Part shown: positions 24,670 to 34,133 of the stretch, piece after piece
Layout of the letters: the number at the start of each line of letters is the position of its first letter
How positions within the stretch are numbered: position 1 is the first letter of the stretch
Source: JAPLDP01 sp964628285
GTDB taxonomy: Bacteria > Bacteroidota > Bacteroidia > Bacteroidales > JAGONC01
Direction: 5' to 3'
NCBI GenBank assembly: GCA_964628285.1
Contig: CAZVNP010000003.1
Coordinates: 1 to 64,000, forward strand
DNA length: 64,000 bases
Notes under the pieces: model-generated
The model's database searches: none
What the model saw: the letters and a program-made list of their open reading frames with translations, nothing else
Told to the model about the DNA's origin: nothing
Program-made: the position numbers and the translations under genes

Positions 24670-25944
24670 CTATCCGGCTTTGACCAGGAAATAATTCTTT
24701 TTCCCTTTCTGGACAAGGATGTACTTCTGATTTAACAGGTGCTCCGCACCTATGATTACCGACTCATCGACTTTCGTTTTGTTGATGCTTACCCCGTTAT
24801 CCTTAAGCATCCTCCGGGCTTCACCTTTGGAAGGGAAAATAGCTGTTTTCCCGACAAGAAAATCAACGATGTCAACCCCACTCTCAAGATCGGCCAGGGC
24901 GACCTCACTCTGTGGCACCCCTTCAAAAACGGAAAGAAAAGTCTTCTCAGGGAGATTCTTAAGAGTTTCCGTGGTGCCGGCACCAAAGAGTATAGACGAT
25001 GCCTCAATGGCCGTGTTATAATCGTCCTCCGAGTGGGCTCTGACGGTGATGTCCCTGGCCAGGGCTTTCTGAAGAATACGGAGTTGAGGAGCCTGTTGAT
25101 GCTCCATGATCATCTGTTCAATTTCTTCTTTGCCGTAAAGGGTGAAGATCCTGATATACCTCTCGGCATCCTCATCCGATGAATTGATCCAGAACTGGTA
25201 GAAACTATACGGTGATGTCTTGTCAGGATCCAGCCATACGTTACCTTGCTCGGTCTTTCCGAACTTCCCTCCGTCAGCTTTGGTGAGCAGGGGGGCCGTC
25301 AGGGCATAGGCTTCACCTCCCAGCTTGCGGCGGATGAGCTCCGTACCCGTGGTGATGTTACCCCATTGATCCGATCCGCCCATCTGCAGCTTGCAGTTTT
25401 TATGTTCATACAACCATAAAAAATCGTAACCCTGAACCAGCTGATAGGAGAATTCGGTAAAGGAAATCCCCGTCTCCAGTCGCTTTTGAACCGAGTCTTT
25501 GGCCAGCATATAGTTGACGGTGATGTGCTTGCCCACCTCACGGATGAACTGCAGGAAACCGAAATCTTTCATCCAGTCAAAATTATTGACCAGTTCCGCA
25601 GCGTTTTGACCCTCTCCAAAGTCAAGGAACTTCATTAATTGCTTTTTCTGGCACTCAAGGTTATAATTCAGGGTATCTGTATCAAGTAGATCTCTTTCAT
25701 ACAATTTGCCTGAGGGATCGCCCACCATGCCTGTGGCACCGCCGACCAGGACAATGGGTTTATGGCCGGCCATCTGAAAAAACTTCAGCAGCATAATCGA
25801 AACGAGATTTCCGATGTGCAGCGAATCGGCCGTGGGATCAAAGCCAACGTATGCTGTCGTCATTTCTTTGTTCAGCTGCTCCTCCGTCCCAGGCATGATG
25901 TTATGGATCATGCCTCTCCACCTAAGTTCTTCCACAAAATTCAT
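24670..25944 (-). CDS. tyrS: tyrosyl-tRNA synthetase
   Basis: A 424-residue class I synthetase that charges tRNA-Tyr. FDPTADSLHIGN (about 34-45) is the HIGH motif, VGGATGMVGDPSG and QLVQGYDFLWLY line the tyrosine pocket, QMGGSDQWGNI binds substrate, and KFGKTEQGN is the KMSKS loop. The C-terminus carries an S4-like RNA-binding domain (SKGEARRMLKDNGVSINKTK). It has the length of the bacterial TyrRS. A TATCTTTG box lies 16 bp upstream of the ATG on the same strand. It is tail to tail with cysS. Confidence 0.96.
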   Translation of the reverse strand: MNFVEELRWRGMIHNIMPGTEEQLNKEMTTAYVGFDPTADSLHIGNLVSIMLLKFFQMAGHKPIVLVGGATGMVGDPSGKLYERDLLDTDTLNYNLECQKKQLMKFLDFGEGQNAAELVNNFDWMKDFGFLQFIREVGKHITVNYMLAKDSVQKRLETGISFTEFSYQLVQGYDFLWLYEHKNCKLQMGGSDQWGNITTGTELIRRKLGGEAYALTAPLLTKADGGKFGKTEQGNVWLDPDKTSPYSFYQFWINSSDEDAERYIRIFTLYGKEEIEQMIMEHQQAPQLRILQKALARDITVRAHSEDDYNTAIEASSILFGAGTTETLKNLPEKTFLSVFEGVPQSEVALADLESGVDIVDFLVGKTAIFPSKGEARRMLKDNGVSINKTKVDESVIIGAEHLLNQKYILVQKGKKNYFLVKAG

Positions 25945-25960
25945 AAGATATTATTTTGTG

Positions 25961-25968
25961 CAAAGATA
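25961..25968 (-). promoter_or_regulatory. putative -7 promoter element of tyrS
   Basis: TATCTTTG on the minus strand matches TAnnTTTG and lies 16 bp upstream of the tyrS ATG at 25944. There is no clear -33 element. Confidence 0.5.
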
Positions 25969-26034
25969 AGAATTCAACGCAAGCATCCCATCCTGGTATA
26001 ATAAAGCTAAAAGCTTCCGGCTGAATAAAAAGCA

Positions 26035-26042
26035 TAATTTTG
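26035..26042 (+). promoter_or_regulatory. putative -7 promoter element next to the epimerase start codon
   Basis: TAATTTTG matches TAnnTTTG and ends 4 bp before the ATG at 26047, the same arrangement as at cysS. It suggests a leaderless or near-leaderless transcript. Confidence 0.45.
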
Positions 26043-26046
26043 CGGT

Positions 26047-27063
26047 ATGATTCTCGTCACAGGAGCTACCGGGCTGGTGGGATCCCGCCTTCTTTATGAG
26101 CTGGTCAGCAGAGGCAGGCAAGTCAGGGCTTTAAAACGCAAGAACAGCAGCATGAAGGTAGTTGACATGGTCTTCACCGCTTTCACCGGTCATGGTCCTT
26201 TACCTGGTGACATTGAATGGGTTGAAGGCGATACACTGGACATCTATTCCCTTGAGGAGGCCATGAGAGGGGTAACCGATGTCTACCATTGTGCGGCTGT
26301 GGTGTCATTTGATCCGCGCCAGGCCAAAACCATGATGACCATCAATGTGGAAGGAACGGCTAACGTCGTCAACGCTGCCATCAGCAAAAACGTTCGCAAG
26401 CTCTGTCATGTCAGCAGCATCGCCGCTCTGGGACGGCCTTCACTCATCGGGATGACCGATGAAAACAGCCGTTTGGTGTTCTCGGGCAAGACCACGCCAT
26501 ATGCCGTCAGTAAATATGAATCGGAGCGTGAGGTGTGGCGGGGTATAGCCGAAGGATTGAAAGCAGTGATCGTCAATCCCTCAGTGATTGTCGGCACCGG
26601 TGATCCGGCAAAAGAAAGCGGTAAGCTCATTGATTCCATTCACAGGATACCGGCCTTTTACACTAACGGAGTCAATGGATTCATAGGCGTCGGTGACGTC
26701 GCAAAAGCCATGATCCTACTGATGGACAGTGAAGTCTCAGACGAGCGTTTTGTCCTCAACGCCGAAAACCTGTCATACCGTGAGATATTCAATATGATTG
26801 CCGAAAGTTTTGGAAAGCATAAACCCTGGATCAGACTACCTTCCTTTATTCTGGCCCTTGCCTGGAGTGCTGAACGTGTCAGGAGTTTACTTTGGCACAC
26901 CTCTCCTTTGATCACGCAATCGATGGTGAGTAAATCGGCTGAAAAAAACTATTACTCAGGTGAAAAAATAAAAGCCACCATTGAATTTACCTATGCACCT
27001 GTCATGGAAGCTGTAAAGGAAGCCTGTATGATGTACGAAATGCTCATTAACCCGGGAACCTGA
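26047..27063 (+). CDS. NAD-dependent epimerase/dehydratase family protein
   Basis: A 338-residue extended SDR. GATGLVGSRL (6-15) binds the dinucleotide, CAAVVSFDPR and HVSSIAALG carry the active-site Ser region, and YAVSKYESE holds the catalytic Tyr and Lys. INVEGTANVVNAA is a family hallmark. The pattern resembles dihydroflavonol-reductase-like and 3-beta-HSD-like bacterial members, so a sugar nucleotide is less likely than a small hydroxy/keto substrate; the substrate is unknown. It is divergent from tyrS and convergent with the MltF-like gene. No pathway partner is next to it. Confidence 0.8.
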   Translation: MILVTGATGLVGSRLLYELVSRGRQVRALKRKNSSMKVVDMVFTAFTGHGPLPGDIEWVEGDTLDIYSLEEAMRGVTDVYHCAAVVSFDPRQAKTMMTINVEGTANVVNAAISKNVRKLCHVSSIAALGRPSLIGMTDENSRLVFSGKTTPYAVSKYESEREVWRGIAEGLKAVIVNPSVIVGTGDPAKESGKLIDSIHRIPAFYTNGVNGFIGVGDVAKAMILLMDSEVSDERFVLNAENLSYREIFNMIAESFGKHKPWIRLPSFILALAWSAERVRSLLWHTSPLITQSMVSKSAEKNYYSGEKIKATIEFTYAPVMEAVKEACMMYEMLINPGT

Positions 27064-27076
27064 GAAAAAAGACGGA

Positions 27077-28525
27077 TCAATTGATCAGCTTCTTGAAATA
27101 ATTATAATTCTCAAAGACCTTGTTAACAAAATTAAATGTTTCGGATCCTCTCGCATAGCCATAATAAACCACCGAGTCGTTATAATATTTAGGATCGGAC
27201 TTGTCGAGCATAAACGAATCCACGCTGTTGGTCCAGATAAATGGATTCTTATTGTATTTTTCAGCCAGCCGCATGGCATCATAAACGTGAGCAATGCCGA
27301 CATTATAGGATGCCAGAACAAACTTCTGCCGTTCATTCTTATCTTTTACAATATCTTCAAACTGGCTGTCCAACCATTTTAAGAATTTCACCCCTGCTTC
27401 AATATTGGCCTGTGGGGGGGATTGGGCATCCACGCCGAATTTCCTGGCTGTCGCCGGCATCAGTTGCATCATCCCGAAAGCTCCTGCCCATGAGGTTATA
27501 TTAGAATTAAAACCCGATTCCTGGAATATGATTGATGCCAGTAGTCGCCAGTCCCAACCCAGCAGCTTGCTTTGTGATTTAAGAAAATCATCGTAACCAG
27601 AGATCCGGCCATGCTTGATGATATGGTATTCATCCAGGGCCGACCGACCCAACCGCGGATTTTTAAAATATTTATTATACGTTAACTTCCACTCGCTGCT
27701 CTTCTTGTAAGAGGCCAGCCATGCATTGATTTCATTGACCAGCTCCTGTGAACCTTTTCTGACGGCCCATGCCGTGTTTTGCGGAAAACCCACAGGTGTT
27801 CCCACATCGATGTCAGGAAAATAATCCTGGTTGACAAGAGCGACATCCTCCTCACAAATGGTATAATCGATGTCACCGTTAGCCACCATTGCAATCAGTT
27901 GCTCCTGTGTTTTATCGTTGATTTCCACAATGTTGATCGAATCGCCGATCTCATTCGAGAGATTCTGGAGGCGCATGCGGAAAGAACCGTTCTTAGGTAT
28001 GTAAATGGTCTTGCCTCCAAGATATATCGGATTACGGATGAGATGGGATTCCACATCATCCCAGGTCTTCATCTTGCGCCAGTTATCCGGTTTGCGCTGA
28101 ACGAGAACCTGCCGTGTCTGGCTGAGGGGTTCGCTGAAATCCACAAAACCTGCCCTGTCTTTGGTTATAATGATATTCCTGGCGATCAGGTCGCAGTCGC
28201 CTTTGTTCAGGCTGGCGAAGGCCTTATCCAGATCGTTGTGGATAACGATTTCAAGATCCACACCCAGATATGCGGCGAACGATCTGAGCAGATCGTATTG
28301 ATAACCCATGGGATCACCACGGTAAATGAAATAATCAGTCGAATTGTAACTTGTGGTGGCTATCAGCTTGCCTCTTAATCTGATCACGGCAAGCATACCG
28401 TTATCATCAAATCCCGGATTTCCCTTCGTTTTATTTGACGGTCCGTTGGTACAAGTTACCAGAAAAAAAGTCAGACTGAAAAGTACGGCTATTCTTATTA
28501 TTTGTACCAAGCTATCCTTAATCAT
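27077..28525 (-). CDS. mltF: MltF-like membrane-bound lytic murein transglycosylase
   Basis: A 482-residue lipoprotein (lipobox LVTC, Cys25). Residues about 45-290 form a family 3 solute-binding-like domain, which in MltF acts as a regulatory ligand sensor. Residues about 305-435 form an SLT lysozyme-like domain with catalytic Glu336 in FQESGFNSNI, followed by the AGAFGMMQLMPATA and ASYNVGIAHVYDA motifs. The enzyme cleaves peptidoglycan glycan strands to 1,6-anhydro products, in the periplasm. The domain order and length match E. coli MltF (about 518 residues). It is convergent with the epimerase gene and separated from it by 13 bp. Confidence 0.9.
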   Translation of the reverse strand: MIKDSLVQIIRIAVLFSLTFFLVTCTNGPSNKTKGNPGFDDNGMLAVIRLRGKLIATTSYNSTDYFIYRGDPMGYQYDLLRSFAAYLGVDLEIVIHNDLDKAFASLNKGDCDLIARNIIITKDRAGFVDFSEPLSQTRQVLVQRKPDNWRKMKTWDDVESHLIRNPIYLGGKTIYIPKNGSFRMRLQNLSNEIGDSINIVEINDKTQEQLIAMVANGDIDYTICEEDVALVNQDYFPDIDVGTPVGFPQNTAWAVRKGSQELVNEINAWLASYKKSSEWKLTYNKYFKNPRLGRSALDEYHIIKHGRISGYDDFLKSQSKLLGWDWRLLASIIFQESGFNSNITSWAGAFGMMQLMPATARKFGVDAQSPPQANIEAGVKFLKWLDSQFEDIVKDKNERQKFVLASYNVGIAHVYDAMRLAEKYNKNPFIWTNSVDSFMLDKSDPKYYNDSVVYYGYARGSETFNFVNKVFENYNYFKKLIN

Positions 28526-28688
28526 GTCGTCGTCTTTAATCCAACAAAATGTAATTGAGTCAGAATTACCCTATTAAACGAAATAAATCAAAATTTGTTT
28601 AGTTGCATGCTGCTTACGTTCACTTCCTTTTTCTTCGCCTCATCCTGAAATGTACGTCACATGCGGTTTTTAGCGGGTAATCATCCAA

Positions 28689-30785
28689 TCATTTACTGAG
28701 CACTTTAAATTCCGTTCTTCTGTTTTGTTGACGACCTTCATCTGTATCATTTGATGCAATGGGCTGGCTAAATCCATAACCCTTATATGATAGCCTGGTT
28801 TCGTCGATACCGTGGGTTATCAGGTAGTCGACGACTGTTTTGGCCCTGTTTTGCGATAGTTTTTGGTTGTATAACGCCGAACCGATATTATCAGTATGTC
28901 CTGATATTTCAATTTTCAAGGTGGGCATATCCTGAAGCAGTTTTACCAGCCTGTCCAGTTCCGCCTGTGACTCTGGGCGCAAGGTGGCTTTGTCAAAATC
29001 AAAAAATATATTCTTAAGAATGATTTTTGCTCCGACCTCAACTTTTTTCAGATAAAAATCCTTCGTGATCTCCCTGACGGTTGTGGAAGCAGGAATATCG
29101 ACATTTTCAGAGCAAATCAGGTAATCTTTGGCCCTAACGGCAAATCCGTAATTGCGTCCGGAATTCAATGTGACCATGTATTGCCCGGTTCCCATCGTCG
29201 ACTCGAATGAGCCGACCACCCTGTTCATGCTGTTGTCAAAAATTTCGATCGGCACCCCGCCCAGCGGCTCCAAGGTAACCGTATCCCTGATGATACCCTT
29301 CACGATGACCATCTCGATATTTTTTATCTCCACTTTGGGAGCAAGCGCTAAGGTGATAGCCGGCAATGCCTGCCAGGCCAAGGGCACGCTGTCATATTGG
29401 TACAGAAGGGGTTTTTCAGGACCAAGGAAAGTAATCATGAACAGGTCGCGTTGACCCATGCCCTTATCATCATAAGATGAAAAATAACCATGCCGGCCAT
29501 CTTTTGAGATGGAGAAAAACACATCATCATCAGGCGAATTGACCGGATACCCGAGATTTTCAGGCGTTGACCATTGACCGTTTTCATAAACGGATTTAAA
29601 AATATCATATCCCCCCATGGTTTTATGATCACATGAGCTGAAATACAATGTCTTGCCGTCAGGATGCATGAATACGCCCTCTTCATCATAAAGTGTGTTG
29701 ATGACAGGACCCAGATTGACTGCTTCACCATATTCAAATTTATCACTGGTCCCTTTACGTTCCATTCTGCTCACATAAATATCCTTGCCACCATAGCCTC
29801 CCGGTTTGTCGCTGACGAAATAAATGGCTTGCATATCAGGTGAATAAGAAGCGGATGTTTCGTGATATTGTGTGTTTATTTCCTTGGGCAACGGTTTAGG
29901 ATTTTGCCAGGAACCGTCTTTTATAAAGCATTCATAGATATCCCCCTGATTCTCACTACCCTTGTACACCAAGGCATGTTTGCCGTCATTGGATATACCC
30001 ACGATGGCATCATGTGAATCGGTGTTAAGGGGACGGCCTGGATTGATAGGTTCGCTCCACTTGTCGGTACTCTTGTCTTTATAGGAAATATAAATATCTT
30101 CATAATATATCAGATCAATAGGATCGACACCTCCGCCGGTGGTGTTGGGCCGGCATGAGGTGAACATCAGGACGGTTTCGTCATCATTGACATAAGGACC
30201 ATATTCATAATAGGTCGTGTTGACCGGGGCACCTATATTATCAATAAAAACGCGGACGGGATGTTCAACCATTTCCTTGGCTACCTTACACTCTTCGATC
30301 TGCTTATCAATCTTGGCCCTGTTCTCTTTTAATTCATCCGGTGAAAGGATGTGACGGTATTCCTCAAACTTCTCAATGGCATTATCCAACTCGAGGTTCA
30401 GATAATAGGCCTGTCCAAGCAAAAATAGAATGTCGGGTTTAACCTTGGGATCAAGCGCGAGAGCTTTTTCAAAGTAAGGTACCGATTTGGTTTTTTGAAT
30501 GGTCTTCAGATAGCAGACACCTATCTTGTAATTAAGGAGACTGTTGGAGGGATTGAAGGCATTGGCCTTTAAATAGAGGTCCAAAGCCTGTCTGTATTGA
30601 GGGATTTCATTGTAAAAAAAATCATCGCCATCTTTAATATTTTTTATGGCCTCCTTCAGTTCTTTTTTTTGTTCCTCGGAGAAATTATCCGTATCGAACG
30701 AAACATTGACCTGGGCTCCCGCCCTGACCAGCAGAAACCATGCACTCAGTGTCAGTAGTGTGATGAAAAGACGAGTATGTCTCAT
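28689..30785 (-). CDS. PorE-like OmpA family protein (TPR, beta-propeller, regulatory domain, OmpA)
   Basis: A 698-residue exported protein. The order is: signal peptide (1-24), TPR repeats (about 35-180), a PD40/WD40-type beta-propeller (about 210-450, repeats with YFVSDKPGGYGGKDIYVS and LYFSSCDHKTMGGYDIFKS), a carboxypeptidase-like regulatory domain (about 490-575, VKGIIRDTVTLEPLGGVPI), and a C-terminal OmpA domain (about 590-698) with the peptidoglycan-binding HTDNIGSALYNQKLSQNRA motif. This four-domain layout is that of PorE, a peptidoglycan-anchoring component of the type IX secretion system in Porphyromonas. Paralogues with similar architecture are common, and no other por genes are nearby. 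It is 10 bp downstream of the TPR gene, so the two are probably co-transcribed. Confidence 0.8.
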   Translation of the reverse strand: MRHTRLFITLLTLSAWFLLVRAGAQVNVSFDTDNFSEEQKKELKEAIKNIKDGDDFFYNEIPQYRQALDLYLKANAFNPSNSLLNYKIGVCYLKTIQKTKSVPYFEKALALDPKVKPDILFLLGQAYYLNLELDNAIEKFEEYRHILSPDELKENRAKIDKQIEECKVAKEMVEHPVRVFIDNIGAPVNTTYYEYGPYVNDDETVLMFTSCRPNTTGGGVDPIDLIYYEDIYISYKDKSTDKWSEPINPGRPLNTDSHDAIVGISNDGKHALVYKGSENQGDIYECFIKDGSWQNPKPLPKEINTQYHETSASYSPDMQAIYFVSDKPGGYGGKDIYVSRMERKGTSDKFEYGEAVNLGPVINTLYDEEGVFMHPDGKTLYFSSCDHKTMGGYDIFKSVYENGQWSTPENLGYPVNSPDDDVFFSISKDGRHGYFSSYDDKGMGQRDLFMITFLGPEKPLLYQYDSVPLAWQALPAITLALAPKVEIKNIEMVIVKGIIRDTVTLEPLGGVPIEIFDNSMNRVVGSFESTMGTGQYMVTLNSGRNYGFAVRAKDYLICSENVDIPASTTVREITKDFYLKKVEVGAKIILKNIFFDFDKATLRPESQAELDRLVKLLQDMPTLKIEISGHTDNIGSALYNQKLSQNRAKTVVDYLITHGIDETRLSYKGYGFSQPIASNDTDEGRQQNRRTEFKVLSK

Positions 30786-30795
30786 GAGAGTAAGA

Positions 30796-31872
30796 TTAAT
30801 TTTTACAATCTGTCAAATATGATTTTGCTGCTTCAATGCCATAAGTGGCGGCTTTTTGCCAGTCGTCACAGGCACCCTGGTTGTCGCGAAGCATTTCCCT
30901 GGCAATGCCCCTGTTGAGATAAGCCGTTCCATTCTCAGGCTGTGCCCTGAGAAGGACATTATAATCTTCGACAGCCCCCGCATAATCATTCATTTTGTAT
31001 TTGGCGTTGCCCCTATTGTTCAGGGCCTGTATATGCCCGGGATTTATTTTCAAGACTTTGTCAAATTCATCAATAGCGCCCTGATAGTCACCCATATAGA
31101 TTCTGGCAATACCGCAGAGGTCATGAGATGCAAGGTCATCAGGGTTGATCCCCGAGGCTGTCGTGAACGCTTTAACGGCACCATCATAATCGCCCTGCAT
31201 CATCTTGACCTCGCCCAGTTTATCGAAGGAAACATACAATGACGGGTTTATTCTCACAGCGCTGAGAAAATCATCCTGTGCCTGTGACAGGTCACCAAGT
31301 TTCATATGAGCACATCCCTGGTCATGATAAGCATAGGCATAATCGCCTTTCAGCCTGATCGCCTCGGTGTAATCAGCAATTGCTTGTGGATAAAAGGCCT
31401 GAATAAAATAAATCCCTCCCCGGTAATAATGGGCTTCAGGATAATCAGGTCTATTTTCAATGGCTTTGGTGAAGTCCTCCCCGGCGCCATGTAAATCATT
31501 TAGAGCCATTCTTGTCTGGGCTCTGGCATAAAAAGCCTGGCCATCATGTTGTATTGAAATGCTTTTAGTCAGATCGTCCAAAGCCGGCTTATACTTTTGT
31601 ATCCTGAATTCGATCACTCCCCGGTTATATAAAGCGGGAGCAAAATCAGGCCTGATGGAGAGAGCCTCGTTCAAAGCCCGGAGAGCAGAATCAGGCAATC
31701 CCCGCTGAATGAAATCAATGGACTGATTGTATAACCTTTCGGCACGTTGTTCACCGTCCTGAAGGGTATCGGCAATGCCTGCCGGTATGGCCTCCCCCTG
31801 GCACATCCCATCATTATTGAATATAAAAATGGCCGTAAAAAGGAGATAAATAGCTTTAATATTCATGCCCAT
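30796..31872 (-). CDS. secreted TPR-repeat protein
   Basis: A 358-residue protein with a signal peptide ending near MCQG and then about eight TPR units (for example DFAPALYNRGVIEFRIQKYK, YPEAHYYRGGIYF, DYAYAYHDQGCAHMKLGD, HIQALNNRGNAKYKMND). The last unit ends GACDDWQKAATYG-EAAKSYLTDCK, as in many Bacteroidetes TPR proteins. It is a protein-protein interaction scaffold in the periplasm. It overlaps the expression unit of the PorE-like gene immediately downstream (10-bp gap), so a shared envelope function is plausible. Confidence 0.75.
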   Translation of the reverse strand: MGMNIKAIYLLFTAIFIFNNDGMCQGEAIPAGIADTLQDGEQRAERLYNQSIDFIQRGLPDSALRALNEALSIRPDFAPALYNRGVIEFRIQKYKPALDDLTKSISIQHDGQAFYARAQTRMALNDLHGAGEDFTKAIENRPDYPEAHYYRGGIYFIQAFYPQAIADYTEAIRLKGDYAYAYHDQGCAHMKLGDLSQAQDDFLSAVRINPSLYVSFDKLGEVKMMQGDYDGAVKAFTTASGINPDDLASHDLCGIARIYMGDYQGAIDEFDKVLKINPGHIQALNNRGNAKYKMNDYAGAVEDYNVLLRAQPENGTAYLNRGIAREMLRDNQGACDDWQKAATYGIEAAKSYLTDCKN

Positions 31873-32068
31873 TTTTTTGATTTTTGATCTATTAATCGGG
31901 ATTAATATTACAAATATAATGAATGATTTACGTCAGGTCAATACCAACCTTAAATCAGATGATATTGCCCTTGTCTGAATAAAATTTGCAGAGATCAAGA
32001 ATTGAAAATAAACACAAATAACAGTTAAAATATAATCAGCATTATAAGAATAGCACCTAATTTCCAAT

Positions 32069-32076
32069 TAAATTTG
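32069..32076 (+). promoter_or_regulatory. putative -7 promoter element of kup
   Basis: TAAATTTG fits TAnnTTTG and lies 20 bp before the kup ATG. No TTTG -33 element is present at the usual spacing. Confidence 0.4.
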
Positions 32077-32096
32077 CACGCTTTTTTACTAAGGAG

Positions 32097-34070
32097 ATGG
32101 TCAAAAAACCCCAGGTTGCCAATATTTCAAAACTCACTCTGGCTGGTCTGATCATAACGCTCGGCATCGTTTACGGTGACATTGGCACATCGCCGTTATA
32201 TGTCGTGAGAGCCATTCTGGCAGGCAGTACCGGACCGGTTGACCGTGATTTTATCCTGGGCGCTCTTTCCTGCATTATCTGGACGCTCACTCTGCAAACC
32301 ACCATCAAATACATCATCGTTACGCTCCGGGCAGACAATAAGGGCGAGGGTGGCATTTTCGCCTTGTATGCCCTTATCCGTAAAAAACGCAGATGGGTAT
32401 TTATCATCGCCATCATAGGTGGAGCAGCCCTGCTGGCCGACGGGGTTATCACCCCTTCCATTACCGTCGTGTCAGCAATAGAAGGACTCAACATGGTGAA
32501 TCCTGCTCTTCCCGTTGTACCCATTGCCCTGGTCATCATTATTTTCCTTTTTATCATTCAGCGTTTTGGAACACCATTCATCGGGAAATCGTTTGGACCC
32601 ATCATGCTGGTGTGGTTTACCATGCTCGGTGTCGTCGGCTTCAATGAAATATTTTTCTTTCCCGACATTCTAAAATCATTCAATCCGTATTATGCCATCA
32701 AATTATTATCGGCCTATCCCGGCGGCTTTCTGTTACTGGGTGCTGTGTTTCTGTGCACCACCGGCGCCGAGGCATTATACTCCGATCTGGGTCACTGTGG
32801 ATTCATTAACATACGGGTCTCCTGGATATTCGTTAAAACTTCCCTGATCCTGAATTATCTGGGACAGGGTGCCTGGGTGCTCAGTCACCCCTCCGACATT
32901 GCATCCGGCACCAATCCCTTCTTTTCAATGTTACCGGGATGGTTCCTGGTACCGGGTATTTTTATTGCCACGGCTGCCGCCATTATTGCCAGCCAGGCCA
33001 TGATAAGCGGGTCATACAGTATTGTGAGTGAAGCCATATCTCTCAATTTCTGGCCCAAAATGAAAATTATTTACCCTGCCCATTCCAAAGGTCAGATGTA
33101 CATCCCCACGGTCAACTGGGCACTCTTTCTGGCTGTGTGCTTTGTCATTCTGTACTTCAGGGAATCACGCAACATGGAAGCCGCTTATGGCCTGGCCATC
33201 ACCATCACCATGCTGATGACCACCGCTCTGATGACATTCTATCTCATCAACAAACGCAAACCGGCTCCTCTGATCGCTATTTTTGTCATGGTCTATCTGA
33301 CCATTGAAGGGGTATTTCTTATCGCCAACCTGCACAAATTCACCTATGGTGGCTGGTTCACACTGTTACTGGCCGGACTTCTTGTTTTCGTCATGTTTGT
33401 CTGGTACCGCGGAAGAGAAATAAAAAAACGGTTCCTGCTGTTCGTTAAAATCGCCGATTATGCCGATACCCTTAAAGACCTGAAAAAGGACGAAAGCATC
33501 CCGAAATATGCCATCAATCTGGTCTATCTGACCAAAGCCGACCTGAAAACCGATGTGGAGTCAAAAATCATGTTCTCCATCATTAACCGGCAACCTAAAA
33601 GAGCCGACAGATATTGGTTCCTGCATCTGCATATCGTGGATGAACCCCTGACCATGGAATACCGCGTCGAAACTCTTATCCCCGACGTGCTCATCAGGGT
33701 GGACTTTATCATCGGATTTAAAATTCAACCCCGTCTGAACCTCTTCTTCAAAGAGGTCATTGATGATTTGCTGAAAAATAAAGAAATAGACATCACCGGA
33801 AATTACGATTCGCTGCAGAAACACCACATCCCCGGTGATTTCAGGTTCGTTCTGATCGACAGGATACAGAACTATGATTTCGAATTCCCTCCCTTTGACC
33901 AGTTCATTATGGATTTTTACAGGATCATCAATAACATAGGGATCAGTGATATCAGGGCTTTTGGCCTCGATACCAGCAATATTGTCATCGAACAGGTGCC
34001 CCTGGAATCGGATGTCATCCTCGATAAATTCAAAAAAATATACAATTTAAAAAAGCTTGATCATCATTAA
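32097..34070 (+). CDS. kup: KUP-family potassium uptake protein
   Basis: A 657-residue K+/H+ symporter of the inner membrane. The family signature near the N-terminus is clear: LGIVYGDIGTSPLYVVRA (about 23-40). It is followed by about 12 hydrophobic segments up to about residue 445 (for example IAIIGGAALLADGVITPSIT, GGFLLLGAVFLCTTGAEALYSDLGHCG) and a cytoplasmic C-terminal domain (about 450-657). The length agrees with Kup. An AAGGAG runs straight into the ATG at 32097 with no spacer, which is too close to act as a normal Shine-Dalgarno. A TAAATTTG sequence at 32069-32076 could be its -7 box. Confidence 0.94.
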   Translation: MVKKPQVANISKLTLAGLIITLGIVYGDIGTSPLYVVRAILAGSTGPVDRDFILGALSCIIWTLTLQTTIKYIIVTLRADNKGEGGIFALYALIRKKRRWVFIIAIIGGAALLADGVITPSITVVSAIEGLNMVNPALPVVPIALVIIIFLFIIQRFGTPFIGKSFGPIMLVWFTMLGVVGFNEIFFFPDILKSFNPYYAIKLLSAYPGGFLLLGAVFLCTTGAEALYSDLGHCGFINIRVSWIFVKTSLILNYLGQGAWVLSHPSDIASGTNPFFSMLPGWFLVPGIFIATAAAIIASQAMISGSYSIVSEAISLNFWPKMKIIYPAHSKGQMYIPTVNWALFLAVCFVILYFRESRNMEAAYGLAITITMLMTTALMTFYLINKRKPAPLIAIFVMVYLTIEGVFLIANLHKFTYGGWFTLLLAGLLVFVMFVWYRGREIKKRFLLFVKIADYADTLKDLKKDESIPKYAINLVYLTKADLKTDVESKIMFSIINRQPKRADRYWFLHLHIVDEPLTMEYRVETLIPDVLIRVDFIIGFKIQPRLNLFFKEVIDDLLKNKEIDITGNYDSLQKHHIPGDFRFVLIDRIQNYDFEFPPFDQFIMDFYRIINNIGISDIRAFGLDTSNIVIEQVPLESDVILDKFKKIYNLKKLDHH

Positions 34071-34102
34071 TTTGCCATTATAATTTTCATTTCTTATCTT
34101 TG
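34071..34102 (+). promoter_or_regulatory. Bacteroidetes-type promoter (-33/-7) of the DUF5723 gene
   Basis: TTTG at 34071-34074, a 20-bp spacer, and TATCTTTG at 34095-34102 match both elements of the Bacteroidetes consensus. The ATG follows at 34134, giving a leader of about 25-30 nt. It begins directly after the kup stop codon, so the DUF5723 gene has its own promoter. Confidence 0.75.
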
Positions 34103-34133
34103 GCAATCATCACTAATCCAAACTTTTAAAAAA

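Noticed and set aside
28237..28245. DnaA-box-like TGTGGATAA
   Set aside because: A single perfect match inside the mltF coding region with no neighbouring boxes; not an origin.
31385..31393. Second DnaA-box-like TGTGGATAA
   Set aside because: Inside a TPR gene, 3 kb from the other, no cluster or AT-rich unwinding element; chance.
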